Assembly (NCBI GenBank): GCA_013153345.1
Contig: JAADEQ010000007.1
Span: 1-8,187, forward strand
Direction of reading: 5' to 3'
Source of the DNA: Campylobacterota bacterium
GTDB taxonomy: Bacteria; Campylobacterota; Campylobacteria; Campylobacterales; Sulfurovaceae
DNA: 8,187 nt
Shown here: in pieces, positions 1 through 6,876 of the stretch
Layout of the letters: each line of letters starts with the position of its first letter
How positions within the stretch are numbered: the first letter of the stretch is position 1
The notes under the pieces: model-generated
What the model was told of the DNA's origin: nothing
Database searches by the model: none
What the model saw: the letters and a program-made list of their open reading frames with translations, nothing else
Made by a program: the position numbers and the translations under genes

Positions 1-340
1 AATACTCACTCCCAAGTTCAGGTCTAATATCTTTTCCAATCTCTTTATGGAGCTTATAGCTATATAAATTATTGCTAACTAACCCTTTTTTCTCATTAAC
101 AAAGACTCTTTCTGGAATTACATCCTCTTTCCCTTTATAGGTTAGATTCATTAAAAACATATATAAAGTCCAATCAGGAGCCTCTTTTAACTCTCTTTTA
201 TCAACTAATTCAACTTTATTAACCTTAACTCTTGGGTTTTTTACTAAATCTTTTTTTACATACTCTTCTAAATTAAAATTTGCGCTTAGTAGAAGAGTCG
301 ATACTATTATCGTACTCGATAATTTCAACATCAATGACAT
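1..340 (-). CDS. Secreted DsbC/DsbG-like thiol:disulfide interchange protein, N-terminal part
   Basis: This partial gene gives 113 codons before the window edge. The predicted protein begins with a signal peptide ([20 protein letters not shown], cut probably after SANA-like 'LLLSA'), then a mixed alpha/beta stretch with 'NPRVKVNKVEL', 'DWTLYMFLMNL' and 'DIRPELGSEY'. This layout resembles the N-terminal dimerisation domain of periplasmic disulfide isomerases of the DsbC/DsbG type seen in Campylobacterota. The thioredoxin fold with its CxxC site would lie beyond the window, so the catalytic residues cannot be checked. The ATG at 340 was chosen because AAAGGAG sits 6 nt upstream; a second ATG at 331 also gives a good signal peptide but a worse spacing. 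The start lies 68 nt inside fxsA, so the two are probably co-transcribed and translationally coupled. It could instead be another secreted thioredoxin-like protein. Confidence 0.62.
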   Translation of the reverse strand, partial: MSLMLKLSSTIIVSTLLLSANFNLEEYVKKDLVKNPRVKVNKVELVDKRELKEAPDWTLYMFLMNLTYKGKEDVIPERVFVNEKKGLVSNNLYSYKLHKEIGKDIRPELGSEY

Positions 341-704
341 CGCTATCTCCTTTAAATTCTTCATTTTTTGGTTTTACATCTGGCATTTTAGCAAAATAGT
401 TTAAATATAGTGTGTAAAGAAGCAAAAATATTCCTAAAAAATCGGTAAATACTCCCGGAATTATGAGTAAAATTGCTCCAAGAATATAGGAGAGGGCTGC
501 ATTTTGAGCTGAGAGTATATCAAACTTTTGAGTAGCAATTCTCTCAAAGCTCTTTACTACTGCATAAGGAGATAGCTTTAATAAAACTATTCCAATAACA
601 GAAGTTGCAACTACCCATAAAACACTCCAGCCAAACCCAATTGTAATTCCAAATTTAATTGAGACTAAAATCTCAATTATAAAAAAGATTAAAATAAAAA
701 TCAT
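273..704 (-). CDS. fxsA: FxsA-family inner membrane protein
   Basis: The protein has 143 residues, a typical FxsA length. It has a short hydrophobic N-terminus (about residues 2-24) with Glu11 buried in it, a second membrane segment (about 26-44), a basic/polar linker, and a long hydrophobic region (about 72-103) with the family signature IIPGVFTD (81-88). An acidic cytosolic tail follows, with the FxsA-like VIDVEII motif (123-129). E. coli FxsA is known for relieving exclusion of phage T7 by the F plasmid when overproduced; the normal role of the family is unclear. The ATG overlaps the proS stop codon as ATGA, and an AAAAGGG within the last proS codons lies about 11 nt upstream. The last 68 nt, including the codons for VIDVEII, also encode the start of the next gene in another frame. 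The family call is firm; the cellular role is not known. Confidence 0.88.
   Translation of the reverse strand: MIFILIFFIIEILVSIKFGITIGFGWSVLWVVATSVIGIVLLKLSPYAVVKSFERIATQKFDILSAQNAALSYILGAILLIIPGVFTDFLGIFLLLYTLYLNYFAKMPDVKPKNEEFKGDSDVIDVEIIEYDNSIDSSTKRKF
347..353 (-). promoter_or_regulatory. Ribosome binding site of the DsbC/DsbG-like gene, inside fxsA
   Basis: AAAGGAG lies 6 nt before the ATG at 340. It is the strongest Shine-Dalgarno match in the operon and is embedded in fxsA codons for Lys-Gly-Asp. It decides the start and makes the 68-nt overlap with fxsA believable. Confidence 0.75.
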
Positions 705-2428
705 CTATCTAAATACCCTTTTATCTTCTCAACTACATCTTGCAATTTAACCTCTTCTTTATTAAGCGTTTTTCTATCAACAATCTCTACAATACCATCT
801 TTAATCTTTTTACCCACAATTATACCATAAGGAATCCCAATAAGCTCAAAATCGCTCATCTTAAATCCAAATCTCTCTTTTCTATCATCAATTAAGACCT
901 CAATCCCCTCTTTTATAAGCTCTTCATAAATTTCAAATCCAGCCTTGTTTTCTTCTTCTTTTTTAATATTTGAGATAATTATCTCAACTTCAAATGGAGC
1001 GCTCTCTTTTGTCCAGATTATCCCTTTGCTATCGTGATGCTGCTCAACTATTGCTGCAACAAGTCTTGAGATTCCAATCCCATATGTTCCCATAATAAAA
1101 GGCTTTAGTTTTCCATTCTCATCTAAAAACTTAGCATCAAGGGGCTCGCTATAACGCGTTCCAAGCTGAAAGATATGCCCAACTTCAATCCCTTTGCTAA
1201 ATTTTAAAACTCCTCCACATTTTGGGCAGATATCTCCCTCTTTAACTTCAACTAAATCTTTATATTCTAAATCTAAATCATTTAAATTTAGCCCAACATA
1301 GTGATAATCTTTCTCATTTGCACCAGCTATTATTAATCTCTCATTTTCAAGCTCTTTATCAACTATTAAAATAGCATCTTTTGGCAAATCTTTTGGACCA
1401 ATAAATCCAGGCTCAAAACCAGCTTCTTTTAGCTCCTCTTCGCTAACCTCTTCTAAATCAATTGCCCCATCAATTGCATTTAAAGCTTTTACCTCTTGCA
1501 AATCATCGCTTCCTCTAACTCCAAAAAGCACAACTTTACTGCTTCCATCTTCAAATATAGCCTTTTTTGCAACAATCTTTAGAGTATAAAAAGGATTTAT
1601 ATGAAAAAACTCACTTAACTGCTCAATTGTCTTAACCTCTGGCGTATGAAACTTACCAAAAGTCATTGAGACAGCCTCCTCTTCATTTGCAACAAGCGGA
1701 GCTTTTCTTTTTGCTCTTTTTGCCGCTTCAATATTTGCCCCATAATCGCAGTTTGTACAAATTACAAGCGTATCCTCTCCGCTGTTTGCTAAAACCATAA
1801 ACTCTTTGCTTCCACTTCCTCCAATTGCACCGCTATCTGCCTCAACAATTCTAAAATCAAGTCCAAGGCGCCTAAATATATTGCTATAGGTCTTTTCCAT
1901 CAAATCAAACTCTCTTTTCATATCCTCAGTGCTTGAGTGAAAAGAGTAGCCATCTTTCATTAAAAACTCTCTTCCTCTAAGAAGCCCAAAGCGAGGCCTA
2001 ATCTCATCTCTAAATTTTGTCTTTATTTGATATAGATTTATAGGCAGCTGCTTATAGCTATTAACATAGCTCTTTACCAAATTTACCATCATCTCCTCAT
2101 GTGTTGGACCAAGCACAAAAGAGTTATCTTTTCTATCCCTAAACTTTAAAAGCTCCTTTCCATACTTTTGAACCCTACCGCTTTGCTCCCAAAGCTCAAG
2201 CGGAGTTACAAAAGCCAAATCAACCTCCAAACAGCCTGCCTTATCAAGCTCCTCTTTTGCTACATTTCTAATCTTATCTAAAACTCTCTTTCCAAGCGGT
2301 AAAAAGTTATAAAGCCCAGCTCCTACACTTTGAATATAGCAACCTCTAATTAGATATTTATGGCTTGGAAGAGTTGCTTCACTTGGAGCCTCTTTTTTTG
2401 TATATATAAAAGCTTTTGAAAATCTCAC
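701..2428 (-). CDS. proS: Prolyl-tRNA synthetase, bacterial type with editing domain
   Basis: This cytosolic class II aminoacyl-tRNA synthetase charges tRNA-Pro with proline. Its 575 residues match the usual bacterial length (about 570). Visible parts are the catalytic core with GPTHEE (107-112) and the motif 2 segment RGREFLMKD (151-159), the inserted editing domain (about 224-405), motif 3 GIGISR (450-455), and the C-terminal anticodon-binding domain containing DDRKERFG (514-521). Lys284 in TLKIVAKKA aligns with the lysine important for Ala-tRNA-Pro editing in E. coli ProRS, so editing should be active. CTNC (224-227) and CPKC (401-404) bracket the insert and could bind zinc; E. coli lacks these cysteines, although many other bacteria have them. 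The start is GTG, supported by AAAGGA 6 nt upstream within the end of hemA. The gene lies 3 nt after hemA and overlaps fxsA by 4 nt. Confidence 0.97.
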   Translation of the reverse strand: MRFSKAFIYTKKEAPSEATLPSHKYLIRGCYIQSVGAGLYNFLPLGKRVLDKIRNVAKEELDKAGCLEVDLAFVTPLELWEQSGRVQKYGKELLKFRDRKDNSFVLGPTHEEMMVNLVKSYVNSYKQLPINLYQIKTKFRDEIRPRFGLLRGREFLMKDGYSFHSSTEDMKREFDLMEKTYSNIFRRLGLDFRIVEADSGAIGGSGSKEFMVLANSGEDTLVICTNCDYGANIEAAKRAKRKAPLVANEEEAVSMTFGKFHTPEVKTIEQLSEFFHINPFYTLKIVAKKAIFEDGSSKVVLFGVRGSDDLQEVKALNAIDGAIDLEEVSEEELKEAGFEPGFIGPKDLPKDAILIVDKELENERLIIAGANEKDYHYVGLNLNDLDLEYKDLVEVKEGDICPKCGGVLKFSKGIEVGHIFQLGTRYSEPLDAKFLDENGKLKPFIMGTYGIGISRLVAAIVEQHHDSKGIIWTKESAPFEVEIIISNIKKEEENKAGFEIYEELIKEGIEVLIDDRKERFGFKMSDFELIGIPYGIIVGKKIKDGIVEIVDRKTLNKEEVKLQDVVEKIKGYLDR

Positions 2429-2431
2429 TAC

Positions 2432-3700
2432 CTATCCTTTATTTTGATTTTTTTGCCCTATCTCAAAGACTTGCTGCATCGCTTTTATAATATCAGCACC
2501 CTTGCTCTCTTGAGAGAGCTCTCTTATATTTTTTGTTGGGATATGCAAAAACTTATCAAATAGCTGAATAGCAAAATATCTCAAATTATCCTCATACTCT
2601 TTTGGGATAAATCCTTTTTTAATTGCTCTTTTTACTTCACTCTCAACTATCTCTAAAATATTTAACCTCATCTCTTTAATAATTGGCTCAGTTGAGCGCG
2701 ATTGAAGCCACTTTAAAAACTCCTCTTTATGCTCTTTTACAATATCTTCTGCAATTACTGCTTGCTCTAACCTTAAGGCGTGGTTATTTTGGGCAATCTC
2801 TTTTAAATCATCAATATAAAATATCTTAATATTTGGCTTTTGAATATCGCTATCTATATCTCTTGGAATTGCCATATCAAACCAGAGTCTATTTATATTT
2901 ACATCCTCAATCATCTCTTTTGTAATAATTGGCTCTTTTGAAGAGGTTGCGCTAAAAAGGAGTCTATATTTATTTATATACTCTTTTATCTTGCTAAACT
3001 CTCCAACCTTGACATTCTCTCCAAGCTCTTTTGCAAGAGATATTGCATTCTCTTTGTTTCTTGAAATCAATAAAACATCAGCTCCAGCCCTTAATAGATG
3101 CTTGCTTGCAAGGCGCCCCATCTCTCCTGTTCCAATAACAACTCCAACCATTCCAGACAAAGACTCAAGCTCCTCTTCAGCCTTTGAGACTGCAACTGAG
3201 GCAATTGAGATTGGTTTTGAAGAGATATCAGTATAGGTTCTAACATCAGCTGCGCATCTTGTTGCAAAATTTAAAAGATTCTCAAGCTCATCTGCAGCAC
3301 TCTTATTATTTTTTGAGAGCCTAAAGCCATCTCTAACCTGCCCTGTAATTTGAGCCTCTCCAATAACCATTGAATCAAGTGAAGCAACAACCTTAAAAAA
3401 GTGCTCAATGGCATCTTCATTAGTAAATCTTTTTGCCATCTTATCAAGCTTATAAAAATTAACACTCTTTAACTTGCTAAGAAGCCCTAAAATTGCGTGA
3501 TATGTAGCAAAATTATCTTTGCTTGCTGTAATAATCTCAACCCTGTTGCAAGTATTAACTACAAAAGCCTCCATTATAAAATCAAATTTGGTCAAAAGGT
3601 TTAAAAACTCTCTTATCTCCTCCTCACTCTTAAAAGCAACACTCTCTCTATCTTCAAGCGAACAGCTTTTATAGTTAAAACTTACAATCTGATAATACAC
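2432..3700 (-). CDS. hemA: Glutamyl-tRNA reductase
   Basis: The enzyme reduces the glutamate of Glu-tRNA to glutamate-1-semialdehyde with NADPH, the first step of the C5 route to haem and other tetrapyrroles. The 422 residues fit the family. The N-terminal catalytic domain has NTCNRVE (49-55) with the nucleophile Cys51 and the conserved GEAQI (114-118). The NADPH-binding domain has VIGTGEMG (188-195) and DMAIPRDID (275-283). The helical C-terminal dimerisation domain covers roughly 310-415. The start is GTG, one base of which is shared with the stop of the preceding prenyltransferase gene (TAGTG), with AGGAG 6 nt upstream. It lies between a quinone side-chain gene and proS, an arrangement known from Helicobacter and Campylobacter. 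All catalytic motifs are intact. Confidence 0.97.
   Translation of the reverse strand: MYYQIVSFNYKSCSLEDRESVAFKSEEEIREFLNLLTKFDFIMEAFVVNTCNRVEIITASKDNFATYHAILGLLSKLKSVNFYKLDKMAKRFTNEDAIEHFFKVVASLDSMVIGEAQITGQVRDGFRLSKNNKSAADELENLLNFATRCAADVRTYTDISSKPISIASVAVSKAEEELESLSGMVGVVIGTGEMGRLASKHLLRAGADVLLISRNKENAISLAKELGENVKVGEFSKIKEYINKYRLLFSATSSKEPIITKEMIEDVNINRLWFDMAIPRDIDSDIQKPNIKIFYIDDLKEIAQNNHALRLEQAVIAEDIVKEHKEEFLKWLQSRSTEPIIKEMRLNILEIVESEVKRAIKKGFIPKEYEDNLRYFAIQLFDKFLHIPTKNIRELSQESKGADIIKAMQQVFEIGQKNQNKG
2435..2440 (-). promoter_or_regulatory. Ribosome binding site fixing the GTG start of proS
   Basis: AAAGGA, which is also the last two sense codons (Lys-Gly) of hemA, lies 6 nt before the GTG at 2428. 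It supports a non-ATG start and coupling of proS translation to hemA. Confidence 0.7.
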
Positions 3701-4599
3701 TAAAAACTCCTATCAACCATCTTTATTGCAATACTCTCTAAGCCCTTCTCACCAGCTTTTTGCATCAAATCAATTGCTTCATTAATTAAACCCAAAGCCT
3801 CATTTTTGCATCTATTAATTATATTAAACTCTTTAAACTTCTCTAAAATCCAGCTCTGCTCGCTGCTATTTAGCTCTTTTTTATGAAGAGATTTTAATCT
3901 TTTTTTATCCTCTTTATTTAGCGCTTCATATAAATAGATATATGGAAGAGTTGTTTTTCCCTCTTTAAAATCGCTAAGTGCTGGCTTTCCAAGCGTTTTA
4001 GAATCGCTTATAATATCTAAAATATCATCAATCATCTGAAAGGCAATCCCAAGATTTCTGCCATAGGTTTTATAAATCTCTCTATCCTTATTTGCCAAAA
4101 TTGCTGCAAACTCGCTTGCTGCTTCAATCAGAGCTGCTGTTTTTTGATAAATCATCTTATAGTATCTATCTTTATTTGGATTAAACTCTTCAGATAATCT
4201 TACATCTTCTCTCTCACCAATACTTAGATTAACAACTGCATTTGAGACAATCTTTGCAATCTCCTCTTTAAAGCCAACAAGCTCAAAAAAGGCTTTTGAG
4301 TATAAAATATCTCCAACCATAATTGCGCTTTTGTTTCCATATAGCGCATTTATTGATGCAACTCCCCGTCTCATTGAGGCATTATCAATAACATCATCAT
4401 GCAGCAAGCTTGCTGCATGAATCATCTCAATAATTGCAGCCCCTTTAATAGTCTCTTTAATATTTGGGGCAATCTCAAGCATCAATCTTGCCCTTAATCT
4501 CTTTCCTGCTGGAATTTTTGAGATAATCTCAATTATATCCTCTTCATTTAACTCTTTTATTAATCTATCTATCTCTTTTTCAACCGCTTGCAAACTCAT
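3700..4599 (-). CDS. Long-chain polyprenyl diphosphate synthase
   Basis: This trans-prenyltransferase adds isopentenyl diphosphate units to an allylic diphosphate. Its 299 residues carry the first aspartate-rich motif DDVID (68-72) followed by RRG (78-80 region), and the second, DDILD (191-195), with GKP and DFKEGKTTLPY after it. The first motif is the plain DDxxD form, not the DDxxxxD of bacterial farnesyl diphosphate synthases, and the residues four and five places before it are small (Ser64, Ala63), as in IspB-type enzymes. That suggests a long product, probably the side chain of menaquinone, but chain length is inferred, not shown. The C. jejuni and H. pylori homologues lie next to hemA and proS, as here. 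The ATG has only a weak GTGAG-like binding site, and the upstream DUF2018 gene ends 3 nt before it, so translation may be coupled. Confidence 0.93.
   Translation of the reverse strand: MSLQAVEKEIDRLIKELNEEDIIEIISKIPAGKRLRARLMLEIAPNIKETIKGAAIIEMIHAASLLHDDVIDNASMRRGVASINALYGNKSAIMVGDILYSKAFFELVGFKEEIAKIVSNAVVNLSIGEREDVRLSEEFNPNKDRYYKMIYQKTAALIEAASEFAAILANKDREIYKTYGRNLGIAFQMIDDILDIISDSKTLGKPALSDFKEGKTTLPYIYLYEALNKEDKKRLKSLHKKELNSSEQSWILEKFKEFNIINRCKNEALGLINEAIDLMQKAGEKGLESIAIKMVDRSF
3707..3711 (-). promoter_or_regulatory. Ribosome binding site fixing the GTG start of hemA
   Basis: AGGAG lies 6 nt before the GTG at 3700, inside the last codons of the prenyltransferase gene. The TAGTG stop/start overlap together with this site points to coupled translation. 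Confidence 0.7.
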
Positions 4600-4602
4600 C
4601 TT

Positions 4603-4881
4603 CTACTCACACTGAGTTACTATATTTCCAACAAGCTCTAAAAACAAAGAGTTAACCCTCTCATCATAATCCTCTTCACTAACCTCAAAGCTCTTTAGTC
4701 TTCTTTCATACTCCTCTTCAAGCCCTTTTTCTTCAAGCATCTTTTCAGCCAATGCAAGGCGAGCTAATAGTTTTTCAAGCTCATTCTCTACCACATTTTG
4801 GTTTGCTGTCTTTAGGACTGATACACAATTGCTTTTTGGAGTTGTATTCATATAGTCATCATCATCAAATAGATTAAACAT
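4603..4881 (-). CDS. DUF2018 family protein (HP0242-like)
   Basis: This is a small acidic protein of 92 residues. It starts with an Asp-rich segment (FDDDDY, 5-10) and is mostly predicted helix from about residue 28 to the end (NVVENELEKLLARLALAEKM and following). It matches the DUF2018 family of Campylobacterota, whose H. pylori member HP0242 forms a knotted, all-helical homodimer. The cellular role is unknown. The family sits next to the prenyltransferase-hemA-proS genes in Helicobacter as well, which supports the identification. The start has AAGGA about 6 nt upstream, and a strong extended -10 precedes it, so this gene probably opens the core transcription unit. It contains two cysteines (19 and 91) and no enzyme motif. 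Confidence 0.82.
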   Translation of the reverse strand: MFNLFDDDDYMNTTPKSNCVSVLKTANQNVVENELEKLLARLALAEKMLEEKGLEEEYERRLKSFEVSEEDYDERVNSLFLELVGNIVTQCE

Positions 4882-4901
4882 ATTTTATCCTTTTTTATGA
4901 A

Positions 4902-4911
4902 ATTATATCAA
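4902..4911 (-). promoter_or_regulatory. Probable promoter (extended -10) for the DUF2018-ispB-like-hemA-proS-fxsA unit
   Basis: On the minus strand TTGATATAAT contains a perfect TATAAT preceded by TGn, an extended -10. It lies between the comF stop and the DUF2018 start, leaving a leader of about 15 nt that contains the AAGGA binding site. No clear -35 is visible, which is usual in Campylobacterota, where T-rich upstream sequence replaces it. Confidence 0.55.
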
Positions 4912-4912
4912 A

Positions 4913-5509
4913 TTAATAATCAATCCCATCTTGCGTTGAAGCAAGAGTTAGGGCAAAGTGAATATTAACACTATTTTCTTTTAAAATAGCTATTGCCTCT
5001 TTTAGAGTTGTGCCAGTTGTAATAGTATCATCAACCAATATCGCTTCAATATTTTTTGGCCCCTTATATACAAACTCTCTTGGATTTTTTAGCCTAAACT
5101 CCAAAGGCTTTCCTGCATATTGAACCTTTCTTTTGGCTCTAAGAGCATTATATAAAGGCTTTAGATTTTTAATTCCTAAACTCCCATATCTAAGTAGCAA
5201 AGCAACATTTGAATAGCCTCTATTTAAAGAGCCATCAACTCCAATTAGATATACTCGTTGAATTGAGAGATTTTTAATATACTCTTTTAGGAATGGATTA
5301 AAAAACTTCTTTCCAAAAAACTTATATATTCTATAACCGCTAGCGCTATATTTGCTCTTTATATATTCATTAATTAAGAAATAATCAAAAAAGCTTATTA
5401 CTTCCACTCCATCTATCTCTCTAGTTATAATATGAGGAGTTAAGAAATCTTTTACACAACTTTTACAAATTGGCTCAATTGAAAAGCTATCACAACTAAA
5501 ACACCGCAT
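4913..5509 (-). CDS. comF: ComF-family phosphoribosyltransferase-like protein
   Basis: The 198-residue protein starts with a four-cysteine zinc-finger-like segment (Cys3, Cys6, Cys15, Cys18). It continues with the family's NRGYSNVALL segment (96-105), a basic stretch of Arg and Lys residues (about 124-145), and the type I phosphoribosyltransferase signature VDDTITTGTT (159-168), which would hold a phosphoribosyl pyrophosphate. ComF proteins are needed for natural DNA uptake in several naturally competent bacteria, where they are thought to work with the ComFA/PriA-type helicase after DNA enters the cytosol; their exact reaction is not established. No other competence gene is in the window. 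The ATG gives the first cysteines of the finger and is preceded only by a weak GGAA. It is the first gene of the minus-strand run and is separated from the next by a 31-nt gap containing a promoter. Confidence 0.85.
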   Translation of the reverse strand: MRCFSCDSFSIEPICKSCVKDFLTPHIITREIDGVEVISFFDYFLINEYIKSKYSASGYRIYKFFGKKFFNPFLKEYIKNLSIQRVYLIGVDGSLNRGYSNVALLLRYGSLGIKNLKPLYNALRAKRKVQYAGKPLEFRLKNPREFVYKGPKNIEAILVDDTITTGTTLKEAIAILKENSVNIHFALTLASTQDGIDY

Positions 5510-5546
5510 CTATTTTCCAACATTTAATTTTTATTTAATTTATTTT

Positions 5547-5555
5547 TGTTATATT
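5547..5555 (+). promoter_or_regulatory. Probable promoter of the nfu-like gene
   Basis: TGTTATATT is an extended -10 (TGn + TATATT) after a T-rich tract (5524-5547), the usual Campylobacterota pattern. Transcription would begin near 5562, about 24 nt before the start codon. On the other strand the same bases read TATAAC (5553 to 5548), a weaker -10 that could serve comF, so the two genes may share opposed, overlapping promoters. Confidence 0.5.
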
Positions 5556-5585
5556 GTGCCAAAATAAAGCTAAAAGGTTAATAGT

Positions 5586-5882
5586 ATGATGCCATTTTCA
5601 GATGAGGATTTATATATTGCAGTATCAAACTACCTTCCAAAGATTGAGGAGTATATTAAATCTCATGAAGGGACTATGAAGCTTCTTGGAGTAAAGGATG
5701 GAGTTGTCTATATTGAGCTTGGAGGAACTTGTAATGGCTGCTCAATGAGCACAATGACAACAAAGATGGTAGTGCAAAAGAAATTAAGAGAGTTAATTCA
5801 TCCAGAGCTTGTTGTTGAGAGTATCTTCCCTGGCCAAGAGGATAAGTTGCCAAAAGATATATATAAGGGGCCTAATAAGTAG
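5586..5882 (+). CDS. NifU C-terminal domain (Nfu-type) Fe-S scaffold protein
   Basis: The 98-residue cytosolic protein consists almost wholly of one NifU C-terminal domain. It contains DGVVYIELGGTCNGCSMS (38-55), with the cysteine pair Cys49 and Cys52 that in Nfu proteins binds a transient 4Fe-4S cluster between two subunits for delivery to target enzymes. There is no IscU-like or NfuA A-type domain, so it is the short stand-alone form common in Campylobacterota. Two adjacent ATG codons are possible; AAAAGG lies 8 nt before the first. The gene has its own promoter, divergent from comF, and no Fe-S partner genes lie beside it. Its stop codon lies inside the end of the opposing CAP-domain gene. 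Confidence 0.93.
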   Translation: MMPFSDEDLYIAVSNYLPKIEEYIKSHEGTMKLLGVKDGVVYIELGGTCNGCSMSTMTTKMVVQKKLRELIHPELVVESIFPGQEDKLPKDIYKGPNK

Positions 5883-6765
5883 AGAAGCTCCACTCTTTAG
5901 CAATATTTTTACTGCCAACTTTTGCTCTTAAAAAGACTTTATAGAGAGAAGAGGATTGAAGTTTTTTATAGGGTAGAAATATAAAACAATTTTTTGGAAT
6001 CTTTCTATTTCTATCGTTTCTAAAGGTAACAATTTTTCCTCTAACTCTCTTATTATTTTTATAAAGAGCAAGCTTAGTTAGTTTGATTCTACTAAAGCTA
6101 TTAAAGCAGACGCTAATTGGCAATCCATACTCTTTTGAAGAGAAGGCTGGCGACTCTTTTTGAAGCCTTAAAGGGAGGTTCTTTTGGTTAGGGTATGGGT
6201 ATATAATTAAAAGATTAGAGCGTCTCTTTGTATCAATTAGTGCCTTATTAAATATAGATTTTGGAATAGCTCTTCTGTTTTTGCAGATATTCTCGACAAC
6301 TTCAGAGCTATATTCATACTCTTTCTTACATAGCCTTGCAAGTTTTGAGTTTGACATATCATATACGTAGACTCTATTATATTTAGCAAACCCAATAGAA
6401 TCTATTTTTGTATCTAAAAATGCTAGGCGGTGATAAATGGTAGCCATTATTTTATCAATAGACTCTTTATAGCTTCTCTCATAAAAGGAGATATTCTCAA
6501 CTACTGCCTTTGTGGCAAAGCCAGCTTTTGTGATTCTTTGCCAAGGACTCTTTGCAAAAAAGAAGGGTTTATATGGATTTTCAAAATGGCCAAACTCTCT
6601 ATTTTTAGCCAAGTATATAGCGTGTTTCTTTGCAGCTTTGGCTAGAGCACTATCAAAGTATAATTTGGAAGAACCTGCATTTACTCTCAATTTATTTAGG
6701 TATTGAAGTGTATCAAAACTATATAGCCAATTTAATAAAAGTGCCGAAAAAAGGAATATTCTCAT
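5872..6765 (-). CDS. Secreted CAP/SCP-domain protein with probable Ig-like C-terminal domain
   Basis: The 297-residue protein has a cleavable signal peptide (about residues 1-16, MRIFLFSALLLNWLYS) and so should be periplasmic or exported. A CAP (SCP/PR-1) domain spans about 18-140: YLNKLRVNAG, KKHAIYLA (His48), FGHFEN (His60, Glu62), VVENISF (Glu90) and the HR pair His112-Arg113. These His and Glu residues correspond to the usual CAP cavity positions. A short cysteine-containing linker follows (Cys146, Cys161). The C-terminal part (about 185-297) has alternating strands, a central GLPISVCF and an ending EWSFST that look like a bacterial Ig-like beta-sandwich, although this is judged by eye. 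Bacterial CAP proteins are mostly of unknown function. The ATG has a poor binding site (AGGCG, 7 nt upstream). It is a single-gene unit, with a clear promoter and a 3' end overlapping nfu on the other strand by 11 bp. Confidence 0.83.
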   Translation of the reverse strand: MRIFLFSALLLNWLYSFDTLQYLNKLRVNAGSSKLYFDSALAKAAKKHAIYLAKNREFGHFENPYKPFFFAKSPWQRITKAGFATKAVVENISFYERSYKESIDKIMATIYHRLAFLDTKIDSIGFAKYNRVYVYDMSNSKLARLCKKEYEYSSEVVENICKNRRAIPKSIFNKALIDTKRRSNLLIIYPYPNQKNLPLRLQKESPAFSSKEYGLPISVCFNSFSRIKLTKLALYKNNKRVRGKIVTFRNDRNRKIPKNCFIFLPYKKLQSSSLYKVFLRAKVGSKNIAKEWSFSTY

Positions 6766-6794
6766 TATTAACGCCTATTACCATAAAAGTTTTA

Positions 6795-6803
6795 TGATAA
6801 AAT
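6795..6803 (+). promoter_or_regulatory. Possible promoter for the lipoprotein-helicase pair
   Basis: TGATAAAAT reads as an extended -10 (TGn + TAAAAT) on the plus strand, with no clear -35. It would give a leader of about 65 nt. It overlaps by two bases the -10 of the opposite CAP-gene promoter. A TATACC at 6844-6849 is a weaker alternative. Confidence 0.3.
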
Positions 6804-6829
6804 TATACAAAGATAAGCTCAAAGAGCAA
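6802..6829 (-). promoter_or_regulatory. Probable sigma70 promoter of the CAP-domain gene
   Basis: Read on the minus strand there is TTGCTC, a 16-nt spacer ending in TTTG, then a perfect TATAAT. Transcription would begin near 6795, leaving a leader of about 30 nt before the ATG. This is the most complete promoter in the window. Confidence 0.6.
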
Positions 6830-6876
6830 AGAGAATTAAAAAATATACCACTCTTAATTTGGTCAAAGGTTAAAAA

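Noticed and set aside
2991..3236. 81-codon open frame on the plus strand inside hemA
   Set aside because: It is antisense to a fully conserved domain of glutamyl-tRNA reductase, has no binding site of note and no recognisable protein features.
3271..3465. 64-codon open frame on the minus strand inside hemA
   Set aside because: It is an alternative frame of hemA; the composition is that of a shifted frame and the hemA frame carries the conserved GEAQI motif here.
5878..5894. Small stem-loop (AGTGGAG/CTCTACT on the minus strand) near the convergent gene ends
   Set aside because: It lies within the last codons of the CAP gene, is only 7 bp with a G-T pair, and has no T-tract after it on either strand, so it is unlikely to be a terminator.
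6430..6706. Two plus-strand open frames opposite the CAP-domain gene
   Set aside because: They lie antisense to the CAP core with its conserved His and Glu residues and show no coding features of their own.
6766..6876. Possible small RNA or riboswitch in the divergent intergenic region
   Set aside because: Beyond the promoter elements and the AAAGG binding site I see no stable stem-loop or conserved riboswitch element.
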